Shown here one piece after another: positions 61,736-64,000 of a stretch of DNA of 64,000 nt. The stretch spans positions 62,001 through 126,000 of the forward strand of contig NZ_BONF01000038.1 of the NCBI RefSeq assembly GCF_016862575.1, given 5' to 3'. This stretch comes from Catellatospora bangladeshensis (lineage in GTDB: Bacteria; Actinomycetota; Actinomycetes; Mycobacteriales; Micromonosporaceae). Position numbers and translations under genes: made by a program. Position 1 is the stretch's first letter. Every line of letters begins with the position of its first letter. Under the pieces are notes generated by a model. That model made no database searches, was not told where the DNA came from, and saw nothing but the letters and a program-made list of their open reading frames with translations.

Positions 61736-62719
61736 GTGACCGCACCGTCCACCACGCCCGCCGTCCCGGCCGACCTTCGCTGCCTGGTGCTGGCGGGCGG
61801 CCTGTCCTACGAACGCGACGTCTCGCTGCGATCCGGTCGCCGCGTGCTCGACGCGCTGCGCGCCGTCGGCGTCGAAGCGGACATGCTCGATGCCGACGTG
61901 TCGCTCCTGCCCTCCCTGAAGGCCGATCCGCCGGACGCCGTCTTCATCGCACTGCACGGCTCCACCGGCGAGGACGGCTCCCTGCGCGGCGTGCTCGACC
62001 TGTGCGGCGTGCCGTACGTCGGCCCCGACGCACGGTCCGCCCGGCTCGCCTGGGACAAGCCCTCCGCCAAGGCCGTGCTCGTCGAGTGCGGCATCCCCAC
62101 CCCGGAATGGGTGGCGCTGCCGCACGACCGGTTCTCCGAACTCGGCGCCGTCGCGGTGCTCGACCGCATCGTCGACCGGCTCGGCCTGCCGCTCATGGTG
62201 AAGCCCGCCCAGGGCGGCTCGGGGCTGGGCGCCGCCGTGGTGCGCGACGCCGCCGCGCTGCCGGCCGCCATGGTCGGGTGCTTCGCATACGACCAGACCG
62301 CTCTGGTCGAGCGCTATGTCGAGGGAGTCGACGTAGCCGTCTCCATCCTCGACCTGGGGGAGGGGCCGTTCGCGCTCCCGCCCGTGGAGATCGTGCCCAG
62401 CAACGGCGTGTACGACTACGCCGCCCGGTACACCGCCGGCCTCACCACCTGGCACGCGCCCGCCCGGCTGTCCGCCGAGACGGGCGCCGCAGTGGTCAAG
62501 ACGGCCCTCGCCGCACACCAGGCGCTGGGCCTGCGCGACCTGTCCCGCGTCGACCTGATCGTCACCCCGGCGGGGGAGTGCACGGTCCTGGAGGTGAACG
62601 TCTCCCCGGGCATGACCGAGACGTCACTGCTGCCGCTGGCGGTCCACGCCGGCGGTCTCGACCTCGGTGACGTCATCGCCCGCCTCGTCACCCGCGCCGC
62701 CGCCCGGCCGAGCGCTTAG
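61736..62719 (+). CDS. D-alanine--D-alanine ligase homologue
   Basis: A 327-residue ATP-grasp protein. The N-terminal LAGGLSYERDVSLRSG and ALHGSTGEDGSLRGVLDLCGVPYVG, the ATP-binding VKPAQGGSGLGA, and the C-terminal EVNVSPGMTETSLLPLAV match the Ddl family, which joins two D-alanines for peptidoglycan. The NTLPGM motif reads NVSPGM, and conserved contacts in the middle are partly changed, so it may join another amino-acid pair. A similar gene sits next to the aminotransferase in related actinobacteria. GTG is the start; the ribosome site is weak. Confidence 0.85.
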   Translation: MTAPSTTPAVPADLRCLVLAGGLSYERDVSLRSGRRVLDALRAVGVEADMLDADVSLLPSLKADPPDAVFIALHGSTGEDGSLRGVLDLCGVPYVGPDARSARLAWDKPSAKAVLVECGIPTPEWVALPHDRFSELGAVAVLDRIVDRLGLPLMVKPAQGGSGLGAAVVRDAAALPAAMVGCFAYDQTALVERYVEGVDVAVSILDLGEGPFALPPVEIVPSNGVYDYAARYTAGLTTWHAPARLSAETGAAVVKTALAAHQALGLRDLSRVDLIVTPAGECTVLEVNVSPGMTETSLLPLAVHAGGLDLGDVIARLVTRAAARPSA

Positions 62720-62910
62720 CCACCGCCCTCGGCCCCTCACCCAGCCCCGGCGTCCGGCGGCCCACCTCCGGGTCGGCTTCCGGACCCGGGCGGCTACCCA
62801 CGCCAGGCGTGTGAAACTCGGGGTCCCAGACCGATCGACGTGTCCGGGCACACCGGCCAGGCGCTCGCGCAGGGCGCCGGCGTCGAGGCTGATCGGAGCA
62901 CAGCCGACGC

Positions 62911-62990
62911 CCGCTCCCGGACCCGGAACTCCGCTCCCGGACCTGGGAGCCCGCTCCCGGAGCTGGGGAATCCGCTCCCGGAGCGGCGCG
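62911..62990. repeat. Four tandem ~20-bp repeats with CCGCTCCCGGA
   Basis: CCGCTCCCGGA recurs at 62911, 62931, 62951 and 62972, with spacings of 20, 20 and 21 bases, and variable AG-rich sequence between. Confidence 0.8.
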
Positions 62991-63022
62991 CCCCGCAAGG
63001 TGGGTCGGGCCTCGGCTGCGGT

Positions 63023-63089
63023 GAAGATCGCTAGTTCGTGTCGAGATCTGCGGTCAGACTGCACTTTCTGACACGAGACCGCGACCTTC
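63023..63089. repeat. Family-2 palindromic element, copy B
   Basis: 20-base arms (63023-63042 and 63070-63089) with five mismatches. It aligns with the murJ-downstream palindrome at 50381-50445, especially TTCGTG and GACACGA. Confidence 0.6.
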
Positions 63090-63159
63090 GACGGCCAACC
63101 GGCGCGTCCGGGGTGATGAGGGCAGCACGTGGCGGAAGCAGCGAGCACCTGAGAGCAGA

Positions 63160-63199
63160 GCGAGGGCCGCAGCTTCTGTATAGAAGCTGCGGCCCTCGC
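63160..63199 (-). terminator. Strong terminator of the HIT-like gene
   Basis: A perfect 18-bp stem (63160-63177 with 63182-63199) with a four-base loop, 20 bases after the stop on the minus strand. Confidence 0.92.
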
Positions 63200-63219
63200 G
63201 GGTTGATATGTGGTGTGCC

Positions 63220-63825
63220 TCAGTCGTCCGTGAGCTTGGCCGGGGCCTGCCAGTCGATGCGCGGCGGCTGTGCCAGGGGCGTCCCGCCGAACTCGGCGAG
63301 CCACGCGGCGACATGCGCCAGACTCTCCCGCCACTGCTCCTCCGGGATGGGCGGCAGGATGTCGTCCCACAGCGGGAGGAACGTGCCGCGCAGCTGGAGC
63401 TGACCGTGCGGGCGGGCCATGAACCACACGTGCAGGTGCGCGGCGCCGTCACCCCACCGGTACACGTGGACTCGCGCAACACTGTCGAGCGAGCGGATGG
63501 CCCGCTCCAGCCGCACCGTCATGACACCGAGCTCGGCCGCCAGCAGGTTCGGCAGATCGCCCAGGTCGAGGTGCGACCGCGGCTCCAGCATCAGCACCAT
63601 GGGCAGGCCCGTCGGGCGGTCCATGGTGCGTACGCGCCAGCGCTCGTTCACCCAGATGTAGGCGTCGTCAGGTGCCGTGCAGGCAGTGCAGTCGGCGGAG
63701 TCCTCACCCTTGCGAGCAGGCTCCGACTCGACCGGCGGGTCAAGATGCTTGATCTTGAAATCGCCCTCGAAGGGGAACGAGGGCCAGGTGGTGAAGCCGG
63801 GAAGGGGCATCGGGGTATCGGCCAC
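63220..63825 (-). CDS. HIT-superfamily-like protein
   Basis: A 201-residue protein. The region LDLGDLPNLLAAELGVMTVRLERAIRSLDSVARVHVYRWGDGAAHLHVWFMARP resembles HIT/GalT-type nucleotide hydrolases, but the His triad reads HLHVW: the third His is Trp, so hydrolase activity may be lost or changed. A Cys pair (CTAC) in DSADCTACTAPDDAYIW may bind a metal. The function is unknown. GTG 63825 or ATG 63810 is the start. Confidence 0.72.
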   Translation of the reverse strand: MADTPMPLPGFTTWPSFPFEGDFKIKHLDPPVESEPARKGEDSADCTACTAPDDAYIWVNERWRVRTMDRPTGLPMVLMLEPRSHLDLGDLPNLLAAELGVMTVRLERAIRSLDSVARVHVYRWGDGAAHLHVWFMARPHGQLQLRGTFLPLWDDILPPIPEEQWRESLAHVAAWLAEFGGTPLAQPPRIDWQAPAKLTDD

Positions 63826-63868
63826 CTGCAGAATCTAGCCCAGCCTGCCACTCCTGTCTTCCCCCGCC

Positions 63869-63939
63869 TGTGGATTTCCGGCCCGGGTTTCACGTGAAAC
63901 CACAGGCCAGGATCTCCCTGTGGATAACTGTGTGGATAG
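63869..63939. promoter_or_regulatory. DnaA-box-like sequences beside parS
   Basis: TGTGGATAA at 63919-63927 is a perfect DnaA-box match, TGTGGATAG at 63931-63939 has one mismatch and TGTGGATTT at 63869-63877 is weaker. They flank parS. Confidence 0.5.
63887..63900. promoter_or_regulatory. parS centromere site
   Basis: GTTTCACGTGAAAC is a perfect 14-bp palindrome identical to the Streptomyces parS core that ParB binds for chromosome segregation. It is intergenic, upstream of the HIT-like gene. Confidence 0.9.
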
Positions 63940-64000
63940 CGGTGGCACACCCTGTGGAACGTGACATCGTGAGCGCCGCCACGAATCGGGTCTACACGTT

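Larger units (their letters stand above)
62720..63219. other. Convergent gap with repeats, no gene
   Basis: About 500 bases between the D-Ala ligase homologue and the HIT-like gene. Several frames are open but repeat-driven, and none looks like a protein. The repeats and hairpins in it are listed separately. Confidence 0.6.

Noticed and set aside
62667-63071. Small open frames in the gap after the D-Ala ligase homologue
   Set aside because: They are driven by the 20-bp repeats and have no ribosome site or recognisable protein features.
1-64000. tRNA, rRNA, tmRNA and insertion sequences
   Set aside because: I looked for cloverleaf-like stretches, transposase motifs and terminal inverted repeats with target duplications and saw none I could support; a tRNA search program would be decisive.

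Overview
The window is chromosomal DNA from a very GC-rich Gram-positive actinobacterium. Gene order, GTG/TTG starts with AGGAGG-type ribosome sites and end-to-end gene overlaps all fit. Family-level placement in Micromonosporaceae (for example Catellatospora or Micromonospora relatives) is inference, based on gene content and the short dispersed palindromes; no 16S gene is present. The right two thirds follow the origin-proximal gene order known from Mycobacterium tuberculosis and Streptomyces: dnaB, rplI, rpsR, ssb, rpsF, ponA, padR, ino1, then the CCA nucleotidyltransferase, murJ, sigM, trxB, trxA and cwlM. A perfect 14-bp parS site and DnaA-box-like sequences lie in the last 120 bases, so parB/parA and oriC are expected just beyond the right edge.

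Layout. 1-4.7 kb: a truncated metallophosphoesterase, a PHP-UvrD helicase fusion and a LuxR-type response regulator. 4.8-14.0 kb (minus): a complete Tad/Flp pilus locus (Flp pilin, TadE, TadG-like, CpaB, CpaE/TadZ, CpaF/TadA, a TadB fused to a von Willebrand A domain, TadC) with a prepilin peptidase upstream. 14.1-16.8 kb: an LppU-like protein, a DoxX protein and a GT87 membrane glycosyltransferase. 16.9-19.7 kb (minus): molybdenum cofactor genes moaE, moeA and a moaC-mogA fusion. 19.9-23.9 kb: a membrane GGDEF-EAL protein and a GT87-like protein whose reading frame runs through a palindromic repeat. 24.2-26.7 kb (minus): crcB, DUF190, crcB and dnaB. 27-29.3 kb: a membrane protein and a VWA lipoprotein. 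29.5-32.3 kb (minus): rplI, rpsR, ssb, rpsF and a surface protein. 32.5-40.1 kb: an endonuclease IV-like protein, two large membrane proteins, a class A PBP and a DUF5318 protein. 40.3-46.9 kb: padR-ino1, two tandem DUF6584 paralogues, NfeD, flotillin and an MFS transporter. 47-56.8 kb: CCA nucleotidyltransferase, murJ, a HerA-like ATPase, a pseudokinase, sigM with its anti-sigma gene, and trxB-trxA. 57-64 kb: a CwlM-like amidase, a DUF2786 protein, a GNAT, an aminotransferase, a D-Ala-D-Ala ligase homologue, a HIT-like protein and parS.

How they work together. Three themes dominate. One is surface and envelope assembly: Tad pilus, PBP, MurJ with its pseudokinase, CwlM, the D-Ala ligase homologue and the GT87 proteins. 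The second is replication and translation housekeeping: dnaB, ssb, three ribosomal proteins, parS. The third is redox and stress control: sigM/anti-sigma and trxBA behind a SigR-type promoter.

The most unusual signals are the 84-bp palindromic element found twice, once inside an open gene; the VWA-TadB fusion; a 25-bp perfect operator before padR-ino1; a possible Shine-Dalgarno-sequestering leader on rpsF; and a cysteine-free S18 as the gene in the main ribosomal operon. I saw no rRNA, tRNA, CRISPR array or insertion sequence.
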